64,000 nt of DNA from an uncultured Tateyamaria sp. GTDB taxonomy: Bacteria; Pseudomonadota; Alphaproteobacteria; Rhodobacterales; Rhodobacteraceae. The translations under genes were made by a program, and so were the position numbers. Position 1 is the first letter of the stretch; each line of letters begins with the position of its first letter. The stretch spans positions 186,001-250,000 of the forward strand of contig NZ_CANNDO010000003.1 of the NCBI RefSeq assembly GCF_947503385.1, written 5' to 3'. Positions 1-7,356 of the stretch are shown here, one piece after another. The notes under the pieces were generated by a model. That model was not told the origin of the DNA. It worked only from the letters and a program-made list of their open reading frames with translations, and ran no database searches.

Positions 1-311
1 GTGATGGTGGGTTCGACACCATAAATGGAAATAGTGGTAATGACTTTTTGATCGGCGGCATGAACTGGGACGTTTTTGTTTTCAACGGTCAATTCGGGAA
101 TGACACGATCAACGATTTTGATGTCGCCAACAGTTTTGAAGTTATCGATCTTTCTGGTGTCTCTGAATTTACAAGCTTTACCGATCTGCAAAACAATCAC
201 TTGACGGAAGATGGTTCAGGAAACGCAATCATCGATGATGGAGCGGGCAACCAGATCACTTTGCTTGGCGTTAGCATGAATTCCCTAACAAGTTCCGACT
301 TTATTTTCTGA
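1..311 (+). CDS. C-terminal end of an RTX / hemolysin-type calcium-binding repeat protein (5' end outside window)
   Basis: The frame beginning at base 3 is open from the window edge to the TGA at 309-311, giving about 102 residues. The first residues read DGGFDTINGNSGNDFLIGG, which is the glycine/aspartate nonapeptide style of RTX calcium-binding repeats. They are followed by a repeat-less, acidic C-terminus ending in SSDFIF, the usual hydrophobic end of proteins secreted by type I systems. The upstream TTG at 48 is probably internal and the true start lies off the window. Such proteins are exported by an ABC/MFP/TolC channel and fold on binding external calcium. What the missing N-terminal part does (protease, lipase, adhesin) cannot be told. 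Base composition is clearly more AT-rich than the rest of the window. Confidence 0.75.
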   Translation, partial: DGGFDTINGNSGNDFLIGGMNWDVFVFNGQFGNDTINDFDVANSFEVIDLSGVSEFTSFTDLQNNHLTEDGSGNAIIDDGAGNQITLLGVSMNSLTSSDFIF

Positions 312-353
312 TACAAGCTCAGAATTGACTGGTGCGAACCTGGCCTTTGCGGA

Positions 354-380
354 TGGGTTCGTCCATGGCGCTTGAACCCA
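354..380 (+). terminator. Possible terminator hairpin after the RTX gene
   Basis: TGGGTTC at 354-360 pairs perfectly with GAACCCA at 374-380 across a 13-nt loop and is followed by a weakly T-rich stretch (ACTTTACTTT). It lies 43 bases after the RTX stop codon. The long loop and interrupted T tract make it a weak candidate. Confidence 0.35.
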
Positions 381-671
381 ACTTTACTTTACGTGTTCGA
401 GGTGCATCGGTCCAATTTGGCCGTGTATCGAACGGCTCTCTTCAGAGCGATATAAAACTGTCGTTGCTGAAAGGCTCGCGCTTTGCAACTTTGCAGTGTC
501 CGCTTCCTGCGCATCGCTGACATTCGAGGCTACGCAGCATCGGTGACTTTGGGCTCGAAGCGGCCATCGGGTCAAACTTTGCAACCTCCCCTTCCCGCGC
601 TGCGCAATCCAGTGGCGACGCGGCGTATCTATGGATCACGGCCCGCAAACCTAAGCGGCCAATGCCATGCA

Positions 672-700
672 AAAGGCCGCCCCGGTCGGGGGCGGCCTTT
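672..700 (-). terminator. Rho-independent terminator of the TRAP operon
   Basis: A perfect 12-bp inverted repeat (arms 672-683 and 689-700, 5-nt loop) lies 26 bases beyond the stop codon of the minus-strand TRAP binding-protein gene. Read on the minus strand it is AAAGGCCGCCCC, loop, GGGGCGGCCTTT, and the T run continues for one more base. It is the clear end of the leftward operon. Confidence 0.85.
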
Positions 701-726
701 CGTTGGGATGCGGGTCTTGATCCGCC

Positions 727-1785
727 TTAGTTCAGGTCGGCAGCCCGTGCGGCGTTTACGTCAGCCTCGGCGGCGGCGACCGCTTCGGTCAGGGCGGCGA
801 GGATTTCGTCGCCGCGGGCCACGTTGGCGGTGAACCACTCGGAGACCGGTGCCGCGGCTGCGGCGAAGGCGGCCTTTTGGTCCGGTGTCGGCACATAGAG
901 ATCACCGCCACCGGCGACGAAGTCTTCGTAGGCCTGGATCGACTTGCGCTTGGGTGAAGCGAATGTCGCCTGTTGCAGCGCGTAGAAGCCATCGACCACC
1001 ACGCGGCGCATGTCTTCGGGCATCGCCATGAAGTTCTCGTTCGACATCCACCACAGCGCGCCCATGTAGGCGTGACCATCGAGCGTGACGTATTGCAGGC
1101 CCGCATCGGGGAATTTCATGCCCATGATGTCGGTGATGCCGTTTTTGGACCCTTCAACCACACCGGTCTGGAACGAGGTGAAGAGTTCAGGCCACGGGAT
1201 CGGGGTTGGGGACGCGCCCAGAGCCTTGACCAGTTCCTGCGGCAGATCGGCGACCACGGTGCGGATTTTCAGCCCTTCCATATCGGCAGGCTCGGCCACA
1301 CGGCGCTGCGTGTTGGCAAAGTTGCGCCAGCCACCGGTGTTGCCGATGGTCATCAGGCGGATCGCACCACCGGAATCCTCAAGCGCCATGTCCCGCATCT
1401 TGCGGGTGAAGTCGCCCGACAGCACGTGTTCGGCGATACGGTCATCGGCCATCAGGTAAGGCAGATCGAGGACCTGCACGTAAGGAAAGATGCCCGACGC
1501 GCCACCGGAGGTGGAGATGTAGACGTCGATGGAGCCGTCGGCCACACCTTGCAGGCATTCCGCGCCGTTCGAGCACAGCTGTGTGCCGATGAACAGTTCC
1601 ACGGCGATGGCACCGTTTGAGGCGGCCTCCACATAGTTTTTGAAGACGACGAGGCCGTCGTAATCCTCATCGTTGGTGTTGGAGTTGGCGGTGGCGCGGA
1701 TCGTGTATTCCTGCGCGCTGGCCATCATTGCGGAACCGGCGACAAGTGCCGCGACCGCAAGGGATTTCGTCAAAGTCTTGAGCAT
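727..1785 (-). CDS. TRAP transporter periplasmic substrate-binding protein (DctP family)
   Basis: 352 residues. A signal peptide (positive MLKTLTK n-region, hydrophobic core, ASA cleavage site near residue 24) precedes a DctP-type body. The family captures small carboxylates, sugar acids or sulfonates in the periplasm and hands them to a Na+-driven QM permease. The start is set by the ATG at 1785 with GGAGG about 10 bases upstream; the frame remains open much further upstream but that part overlaps the permease gene. It is the last gene of the leftward operon, 32 bases after the large permease, and is followed by a strong terminator. The ligand cannot be read from sequence; the neighbouring flavin monooxygenase genes suggest an organosulfonate such as sulfoquinovose (inference). 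Confidence 0.9.
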   Translation of the reverse strand: MLKTLTKSLAVAALVAGSAMMASAQEYTIRATANSNTNDEDYDGLVVFKNYVEAASNGAIAVELFIGTQLCSNGAECLQGVADGSIDVYISTSGGASGIFPYVQVLDLPYLMADDRIAEHVLSGDFTRKMRDMALEDSGGAIRLMTIGNTGGWRNFANTQRRVAEPADMEGLKIRTVVADLPQELVKALGASPTPIPWPELFTSFQTGVVEGSKNGITDIMGMKFPDAGLQYVTLDGHAYMGALWWMSNENFMAMPEDMRRVVVDGFYALQQATFASPKRKSIQAYEDFVAGGGDLYVPTPDQKAAFAAAAAPVSEWFTANVARGDEILAALTEAVAAAEADVNAARAADLN

Positions 1786-1817
1786 TTGGATAGGTCCTCC
1801 CGTTTTTAACTCAAAGT

Positions 1818-3290
1818 CTAGTTCGCGAACCCCGTCAGGCGGGGGATCGTCATGGAAATGGCCGGAACGTAGGTGATCAGGAAGATCACCGCGATCTCGA
1901 TGGCCAGGAATGGCAGGATGGCGCGGGCGATGGTCTCGACCTTTTCGCGGCTGACGGCGGCGGCCACAAAAAGCACCAGCCCCATGGGCGGTGTGGCGAG
2001 GCCAACGGTCAAGTTCACGCTCATGATGATGGCAAAGTGGATCGGGTCGACGCCGAGGTCGACGAAGATGGGCCCGAGGATGGGGCCGAGGATGATGATG
2101 GCGGGGCCTGCGTCGAGGAACATGCCGACGATGAACAAGAGCAGGTTGATCAGGAACAGCAGGACCAGCGGGTTTTCCGACAGGGTGAGGATGAAGTCGG
2201 CGAGGATTTGCGGGGCGTAGCTGAGCGACACCACGGTTTTGAACGCCAGCGCTGCCCCCACCAGCAGCAGGACCACCGCAGAGGTCAGGCCCGCGCGGCT
2301 GAGGATATCGGGCAGGTCCCGGAACGACATGGTGCGCAGGACAAAGAACGCCACGAAGATGGCGTAGGCCACGGCGACGGCGGCGGCCTCGGTCGGGGTG
2401 AAGACACCGCCGAGGATACCGCCAAGGATCAGCACGGGCGTTTGCAGGGGTACGATGGCGCGTTTGCAGATGGTGCGGAATTCCGGAGAGACTTGCGTGC
2501 GCAGGGCCAGCATCAGGGCGTGGGCCACCAGAACGGCGGCGATGAAGGTTCCCCAGAGCATCAGGGCCGAGCCTTCGCCCAGAGGCAGGAACGCCCAGAG
2601 CAAGAGGCCGATGTTCAGGCGCACAAGCGCAAAGGATGTCCAACGCTCCAGCGCGCCCAGTTCGACCCCGTCGAATTCGACCTTGTGGGCGGCGGGCAGG
2701 TCGTAGCGGTCTGCGGTGACGCGGATCATCACCATGAGACCGACGCCCACAAGCACCCCCGGCACGATGCCCGCAAGGAACAGGGCAGCGACGCTTTCGC
2801 CCATGACGTAAGCGTAGATGATCATAATGCCCGAGGGCGGGATGATTGGCCCGATCACCGAACTGGCGGCGGTGATGGCGGCGGCGTAGCGGCGGGTGTA
2901 GCCCTCTTTCTCCATCGCGGGCACCAGCATCGAGCCCAGCGCGGAGGTGTCCGCCACAGCTGACCCGGAAAGCCCCGCAAACAGGATGGAGGACAGCACG
3001 TTCACCTGTGCCAGACCACCGCGCAAATGCCCCATGAGGGCCTGCGAAAACTGCACAAGGCGGATGGTGATCCCGCCCTTGTTCATCAACTCTCCTGCCA
3101 GCATGAAAAACGGGATTGCCATCAGCGGAAAGCTGTCCATCCCGTTGTAAACATTACGGTAAAGCAGGGTGATGTCCTTTTCCTGACCATTCAGGTACAG
3201 CAGGATGCCCGGTGCCGCGAGCAGGCCAAAGAACACCGGCAACCCGATCATCAGGAACAGCAGGAACAGCGGCAGGAACCAGATCAGCAT
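1818..3290 (-). CDS. TRAP transporter large permease subunit (DctM family), with a membrane insertion
   Basis: 490 residues, an inner-membrane protein of the DctM/SiaM family that carries out substrate/Na+ symport. Family signatures are visible: the FAGLSGSAVADTSALGS segment near residue 105, SSVIGPIIPPSG near 145, and GGVFTPTEAAAVAVAYA in the second half. Family members are usually about 425-430 residues. Here roughly 60 extra residues, including two extra hydrophobic segments, sit between the two repeat halves (about residues 205-270). The start codon lies 1 base from the stop of the small subunit gene, so the two are translated together. Substrate specificity comes mainly from the DctP partner. 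Confidence 0.92.
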   Translation of the reverse strand: MLIWFLPLFLLFLMIGLPVFFGLLAAPGILLYLNGQEKDITLLYRNVYNGMDSFPLMAIPFFMLAGELMNKGGITIRLVQFSQALMGHLRGGLAQVNVLSSILFAGLSGSAVADTSALGSMLVPAMEKEGYTRRYAAAITAASSVIGPIIPPSGIMIIYAYVMGESVAALFLAGIVPGVLVGVGLMVMIRVTADRYDLPAAHKVEFDGVELGALERWTSFALVRLNIGLLLWAFLPLGEGSALMLWGTFIAAVLVAHALMLALRTQVSPEFRTICKRAIVPLQTPVLILGGILGGVFTPTEAAAVAVAYAIFVAFFVLRTMSFRDLPDILSRAGLTSAVVLLLVGAALAFKTVVSLSYAPQILADFILTLSENPLVLLFLINLLLFIVGMFLDAGPAIIILGPILGPIFVDLGVDPIHFAIIMSVNLTVGLATPPMGLVLFVAAAVSREKVETIARAILPFLAIEIAVIFLITYVPAISMTIPRLTGFAN

Positions 3291-3291
3291 A

Positions 3292-3876
3292 TCATTCGCT
3301 CCCCGCGGCCATATCGCCCAGATCGAGATCCGGCAGGCGGTCGCCGCCGCCCAGAAGGGTCACGATGCTGCGCAGGATCAATTCGACATTGACCATCAGC
3401 AGCAGCACCACGCCCACCAGCAGCGACAGCATCATCCAGCTGCGCGGCACCCGATACCAGCCGTCGAATGTGGGCAGGTACAGCGACGCGGTGGCAAAGC
3501 GCCCGCCAAAGCCGGTCACCTCGGAATAGCCAATGGGCAGGGCCACAATCAGAATGGCGATTGAAATGACCAGCAACAGCAAGCTCAGCAGCGCCGCCGC
3601 CGATTTGGGCAACAGGCCGGACACCATGTCGAGCGCCACAAACCCGCCGCGCCGGAACGCGGTCGGAGCCATGAGGCCCGTCATCCACAACATGCAGAAC
3701 CGCGCGGCCTCGTCCGGCCAAGGCAGGGCGTTGTTGAAAAGATAGCGGGCGACAACCTGAATCAGGATGGCCACAACCATGGCTGCAATCGCCACGATCC
3801 CGATGCCCCGCCCGATCTTGAGCAGTGCGCCGTTCACCCAGCTGATCGGTGCAAGCACCGTCAGAATAGCGCCCAT
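3292..3876 (-). CDS. TRAP transporter small permease subunit (DctQ family)
   Basis: 194 residues with four predicted membrane segments, the DctQ pattern. The family motif region around NNALPWPDEAARFCMLWM (about residues 50-67) is typical of DctQ, whose second helix carries WxEE/WxDE-like residues. It forms the Q-M membrane complex with the large subunit. I chose the ATG at 3876 because GGGAGGG lies just upstream; a second in-frame ATG at 3891 (199 residues) has no such site. It is separated by 87 bases from the flavin reductase gene upstream and by 1 base from the large permease downstream. Confidence 0.9.
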   Translation of the reverse strand: MGAILTVLAPISWVNGALLKIGRGIGIVAIAAMVVAILIQVVARYLFNNALPWPDEAARFCMLWMTGLMAPTAFRRGGFVALDMVSGLLPKSAAALLSLLLLVISIAILIVALPIGYSEVTGFGGRFATASLYLPTFDGWYRVPRSWMMLSLLVGVVLLLMVNVELILRSIVTLLGGGDRLPDLDLGDMAAGSE

Positions 3877-3963
3877 GAAGGGCCCTCCCATTGTCGGTCG
3901 CCCGGCAGTTTGTTCCGCCGTGGCCCATTGTCCGCTTTCACCCCGCGGGCGGGTCTTGGCGTC

Positions 3964-4473
3964 CTAGTCGACGCTGCCGAACTGGCCGGCGAAAAAGGTC
4001 AGAGGCTGGCCGTCGCGCATCTGCGTGCGCTGGACCTGACCGACGATGATCACGTGGTCTCCGGCCTCATGTGCTGCCACTCTGCGGCATTCGAACCGCG
4101 CAAGGCAATGATCAATCAGTGGGACGCCGTCGGCGTTTATCTCGTGCGGATGCTGGTCCAGCACATGGGCGTCGCGGGCGGTCAACTGGCAGAGATCCTG
4201 CTGTTCTGCCGCGAGCACGTGGATGGCGTAATGATCGGCTGCCTCGAAATACGGATAGCGCCGCGCGCCCTTGTCCACGGACCACAGCACCAGCGCCGGG
4301 TCCAGCGATACGGACGAAAAGCTGTTGGCCACGATGGCCACCGGGCCGTCCGCGCTGGGGGCGGTGATGACGGTGATGCCGGTCGCAAATTTGCCAAAGG
4401 CATCGCGCAGCTTGCGGCTGCTGTCGGCGTCCGGCGTGAAAATCGTTGGTTGCTCAGGGCTTTGCATTGTCAT
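3964..4473 (-). CDS. Flavin reductase (FMN/FAD:NAD(P)H), partner of the adjacent flavin monooxygenase
   Basis: 169 residues of the HpaC/flavin-reductase-like fold. Visible hallmarks are the N-terminal FGKFATGITVITA segment (residues about 25-37), VANSFSSVSLDPALVLWSV (about 48-66) for flavin binding, and a histidine-rich middle. It supplies reduced flavin to a two-component monooxygenase. Its ATG shares one base with the TGA of the aldo-keto reductase (TGATG at 4471-4475), so translation is coupled. An in-frame ATG two codons later is possible. In the sulfo-SMO sulfoquinovose pathway, a flavin reductase (SmoA), an aldo-keto reductase (SmoB) and a monooxygenase (SmoC) are contiguous in this same order, making this a SmoA candidate (inference from gene order). 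Confidence 0.88.
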   Translation of the reverse strand: MTMQSPEQPTIFTPDADSSRKLRDAFGKFATGITVITAPSADGPVAIVANSFSSVSLDPALVLWSVDKGARRYPYFEAADHYAIHVLAAEQQDLCQLTARDAHVLDQHPHEINADGVPLIDHCLARFECRRVAAHEAGDHVIIVGQVQRTQMRDGQPLTFFAGQFGSVD

Positions 4474-5363
4474 CAGGCCACCTCGTGTCCTAGGGCTGCC
4501 TCGTAGAGGCGGAACCATGTGGGTCGGTCGAGGGTCACGCGCGTGGCCTCGGCAATACGTTTGATCCGGTCGATGTTGTTGGTGCCCATCACCGGGACAA
4601 TCCCTGCGGGATGTGCCAGTAGGAACGCGGTGGCGACGGCGGCGCGGTCCACCCCCTGCCCTGTCGCAATCTCGTCCAGCACCGTCTGCACCGGCCCGGT
4701 CCCGGTCATCAGATCGCCGCCGCCCAGTGGCGACCACGCCATGACGTGCTGGCCGTGACGCTGGTGGAATGCGAGATCACCATTGGTGAACGGGCTGATT
4801 TCGCCCAGCGAGACCTCAATCTGGTTGGTGACAAGCGGGGTTTTCATGCCCGATTGCAGCAACTCCCAATCATAGGGGCGAAAGTTCGACACGCCCACAT
4901 GGCCGACCTTGCCGGAGGCCACCACCTCGTCCAGCGCCGCACCCGTTTCGTGGTGGTCCATGAACGGATCGGGGCGGTGGATCAGCAGCAGGTCGATATG
5001 GTCAATCGCCATATCGCGCAGCGAATTTTCAACCGATTGCAGGATGTGGGCGCGGCTGGTGTCATAATATTTGACCGGCGCGTCGGCATAGCGGCCCACG
5101 GGGGCCACGATATCGCATTTGGTCACAATCTCCATCTTGGCGCGCAGTCCGGTGTCGGCCCTGAGCGCCTCGCCCAAGATCGCCTCGGCCACGTAGCCGC
5201 CATAGATATCGGCCTGGTCGAATGTTGTGATGCCTTGGTCAAGGCAGGCGTGGATCTTGGCCTGCACGTGGGCTGTGGACGTGTCGGCGTCATCGCCCAA
5301 CCGCCACATACCGTAGACGATGCGGGACATTTCGAGTTTCGGTGCGAGTGTGACGCGATCCAT
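4473..5363 (-). CDS. Aldo/keto reductase (candidate 6-oxo-glucose reductase, SmoB-like)
   Basis: 296 residues, a complete (alpha/beta)8 aldo-keto reductase. The catalytic tetrad is intact: Asp49 and Tyr54 (FDQADIYGGY), Lys82 (VTKCD) and His129 (LLLIHRPDP). The C-terminal NADPH-binding part contains PVMGTNNIDRIKRI. The sequence is of the E. coli YdhF type. It overlaps the upstream monooxygenase gene and the downstream flavin reductase gene by a TGATG junction on each side, so the three are one translationally coupled unit. In the sulfo-SMO pathway the equivalent enzyme reduces 6-oxo-glucose, formed by desulfurisation of sulfoquinovose, to glucose with NADPH. The class is certain; the substrate is inferred from context. 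Confidence 0.9.
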   Translation of the reverse strand: MDRVTLAPKLEMSRIVYGMWRLGDDADTSTAHVQAKIHACLDQGITTFDQADIYGGYVAEAILGEALRADTGLRAKMEIVTKCDIVAPVGRYADAPVKYYDTSRAHILQSVENSLRDMAIDHIDLLLIHRPDPFMDHHETGAALDEVVASGKVGHVGVSNFRPYDWELLQSGMKTPLVTNQIEVSLGEISPFTNGDLAFHQRHGQHVMAWSPLGGGDLMTGTGPVQTVLDEIATGQGVDRAAVATAFLLAHPAGIVPVMGTNNIDRIKRIAEATRVTLDRPTWFRLYEAALGHEVA

Positions 5364-6517
5364 CAGCGGCGCTCTCCTGCGGCAAGGGGTGTGGCGGGGG
5401 CCGTTGCGGGCACCCGGCCATAAGCATGGGGCAGTGAGCAGGTTTTCAAGTGCGGCATGACGCGCGCGCCAAAATGTTTTGCCTCGTCGAGATGCGGGTA
5501 GCCGGAGAAGATGAAGGCGCGGATGCCCATCTTTTGGTAGTCTTCGATCTTGGACATGACCTGATCCGTTGAGCCGACAAGTGCGGCCCCGCAGCCCGAC
5601 CGCGCCCGGCCCACGCCGGTCCAGAGGTTTGGTTCCACATAGCCGAACTTGTCCGCCAGTTCGCGCGCCTTGGCCTGATGCGCCACACCCAGCGAAGTGC
5701 TGTCCAGCGCGCGGTCGCGGATCAGTTGGCCGTATTCGTCGTCCAGTTTGGACACGATATAGTCTGCGTATTCGCGGGCCTCGGCCTCGGTGTCACGCAC
5801 GATCATGTGCACGCGCAGGCCGTAATCCAGCGTGCGGTCGTATTTTTCGGCCACGGCGTTCACGTCGCGCATCCTCTGGGCAATGTTTTCGGTCGGTTCG
5901 GGCCACATCAGGTAGACGTCGCAGTGCTGGCCGCACAGTTCGAGCGCAGAGGGCGAATACCCCCCGAAGTAAAGCAGCGGCCCACCCGTCTGGTAGGGGC
6001 GCGCGGGGTCAGTGGTGAGGCCCGTGAAATTGTAGACCTCGCCTTTGTAATTGATCTCGTCGCGGGTCCAGGCCTGTTTGAGGATCTCGACCACTTCGCG
6101 CGAGCGTTGGTAGCGGTAGTCGCTGTCGGCCTTTTCGCCCGGAAAGTCGGACGAGATGATGTTCACCGTCAGCCGCCCCTGCAACATGTGGTCGAGCGTG
6201 GCGATGGTGCGGGCCAGCATGATCGGCTGCATCTCGCCGCAGCGCACGGCGGCCAGCAGGTTGATGCGGTCGGTGATCGGCGCGCAGCCCGCCACAAAGC
6301 TCAGCGTGTCCTGCCCCACCTGATAGGAGGACGGGCACAGGATGTTGCGAAACCCCTGCGCCTCGGCCTCGCGCACGATATCGGAACAATGCGCCCAGCT
6401 TGAGCGCAGATCGCAGTCAGGCACCCCGAGAAACTGGTAATCGTCCGAACACAGCGCAGAGAACCACGACACCTCGGCGGCATCCAGATCGGGGGACGTG
6501 ATGGGGACGACGGTCAT
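5363..6517 (-). CDS. LLM-class flavin-dependent monooxygenase, SsuD-like (candidate sulfoquinovose monooxygenase)
   Basis: 384 residues, bacterial luciferase-like (beta/alpha)8 protein of the alkanesulfonate monooxygenase group. Segments typical of SsuD-like enzymes are the early serine/histidine-containing region around residues 35-50, RINLLAAVRCGEMQPIMLAR near 90, and GRLTVNIISSDFPGEK near 120. The C-terminus has a GSTDQVMSKIEDYQKMGI segment near residue 320. Reduced FMN is expected from the flavin reductase two genes downstream. The start is the ATG at 6517; an upstream in-frame TTG would add ten residues. It is the first gene of the leftward operon. With its neighbours it fits oxidative cleavage of a C-S bond, releasing sulfite and an aldehyde. 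Sulfoquinovose is the favoured but unproven substrate. Confidence 0.88.
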   Translation of the reverse strand: MTVVPITSPDLDAAEVSWFSALCSDDYQFLGVPDCDLRSSWAHCSDIVREAEAQGFRNILCPSSYQVGQDTLSFVAGCAPITDRINLLAAVRCGEMQPIMLARTIATLDHMLQGRLTVNIISSDFPGEKADSDYRYQRSREVVEILKQAWTRDEINYKGEVYNFTGLTTDPARPYQTGGPLLYFGGYSPSALELCGQHCDVYLMWPEPTENIAQRMRDVNAVAEKYDRTLDYGLRVHMIVRDTEAEAREYADYIVSKLDDEYGQLIRDRALDSTSLGVAHQAKARELADKFGYVEPNLWTGVGRARSGCGAALVGSTDQVMSKIEDYQKMGIRAFIFSGYPHLDEAKHFGARVMPHLKTCSLPHAYGRVPATAPATPLAAGERR

Positions 6518-6571
6518 GTCCGTATGGACCTCTTCCTGAAACGGCAACTTAACACTTGCGTAGCATCCGCT

Positions 6572-6596
6572 TTGATGTAGATCAATAGTGTATCAA
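6572..6596. promoter_or_regulatory. Candidate GntR operator in the divergent promoter region
   Basis: The 107-base gap between the divergent monooxygenase and gntR genes contains a perfect dyad, TTGAT-GTAG-ATCAA (6572-6585), followed by a second ATCAA at 6592-6596. The second copy is spaced 11 bases from the first, close to one helical turn. It is the only obvious symmetric element in the gap, so it is the likely binding site of the adjacent regulator. Confidence 0.5.
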
Positions 6597-6624
6597 TTTC
6601 CTTTCCATGTGTCTGTAACGCCAC

Positions 6625-7335
6625 GTGACCGATCACGCCAACTTTCCGCAAGCGCTGCCGATCTACGTGCAGATCGCCGAGCTTTTGACCCGCGATATCG
6701 TCGCCGGGCGGCTTATTGACGGGGAACGTCTTGCGCCCGAACGGGACATGGCGACCGAGCTGGGCGTGAGTGTGGGCACATTGCGCAAGGCGCTTGGTAT
6801 CATGGCCGACAAGGGTCTGGTCGAGCGTGTCCAAGGCTCCGGGAATTACATCCGGGCAAGCGGCGACACCGGCACGGTCTATGCGATGTTCCGGCTCGAA
6901 CTGCTGGAGGGCGGCGGGTTGCCGCGGGCGCAGGTGCTGGACCTGACCGTGATGGCCAAACCGGGCGACCTGCCCGCCTTTGGCACCGCGGACCGGGGCA
7001 CGCGCATCCGCCGCTTGCGGCGTCTGAATGAAACAATCATCGCGGTCGAGGAAATCTGGCTGGATGCGGATGCGGGACTCATCGACCAAGGGGTGATGTC
7101 CGAATCGCTGTATGCCACCTACCGCAAGTCGCTGGGCCTCTGGATCACCCGCGCCGAGGACCGCGTATCGCTGGGCCGCGTACCCGCTTGGGCCCCAGAG
7201 CCTTTCGGTCCGCGCCCCGGCGCAACGGTTGGCTATATCGAACGGTTCAGCTGGGCCGACCGCCCTGCCCCCATTGAATATTCGCGCACCTGGTTCGATC
7301 CGGGCACCGCAGTTTACGTCCAGAGACTGAAGTAA
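6625..7335 (+). CDS. GntR-family transcriptional regulator with UTRA effector domain (HutC type)
   Basis: 236 residues. The N-terminal winged helix-turn-helix (about residues 12-78) has the GntR pattern LPIYVQIAELL, RLAPERDMATELGVS and VERVQGSGNYI. Residues from about 85 to the end form a UTRA-type ligand domain (RIRRLRRLNETIIAVEEIWLDA; IEYSRTWFDPGTAVYVQRLK). Such proteins usually repress the neighbouring catabolic operon until a sugar or related ligand binds. No ATG is available upstream, so the GTG at 6625 is taken as start. The gene is divergent from the flavin monooxygenase operon and 21 bases upstream of the Gfo/Idh/MocA gene, which it probably co-transcribes with. This regulator class differs from the LacI type I associate with the Agrobacterium sulfo-SMO cluster. 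Confidence 0.9.
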   Translation: MTDHANFPQALPIYVQIAELLTRDIVAGRLIDGERLAPERDMATELGVSVGTLRKALGIMADKGLVERVQGSGNYIRASGDTGTVYAMFRLELLEGGGLPRAQVLDLTVMAKPGDLPAFGTADRGTRIRRLRRLNETIIAVEEIWLDADAGLIDQGVMSESLYATYRKSLGLWITRAEDRVSLGRVPAWAPEPFGPRPGATVGYIERFSWADRPAPIEYSRTWFDPGTAVYVQRLK

Positions 7336-7356
7336 GTTAAGTAAGGAACGCCACAG

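Larger units (their letters stand above)
312..726. other. 415-base intergenic region with decayed internal repeat
   Basis: No convincing gene lies here; the short open frames in both directions have no start context or recognisable product. Apart from the two hairpins annotated separately, it holds two related segments that both begin TTTGCAAC and continue with a variant of TCCGCTTCCTGCGC, at about 482-515 and 578-603. They look like degenerate copies of one sequence. The stretch has the appearance of decayed extragenic repeat or gene remnant. Confidence 0.4.

Noticed and set aside
332..833. Short open frames in the gap between the RTX and TRAP genes as possible small proteins
   Set aside because: They have no ribosome binding site, overlap each other on both strands, and run across the terminator at 672-700.
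973..1620. A 215-residue plus-strand frame inside the TRAP binding-protein gene
   Set aside because: It is a shadow of the dctP gene in another frame, rich in His and Arg.
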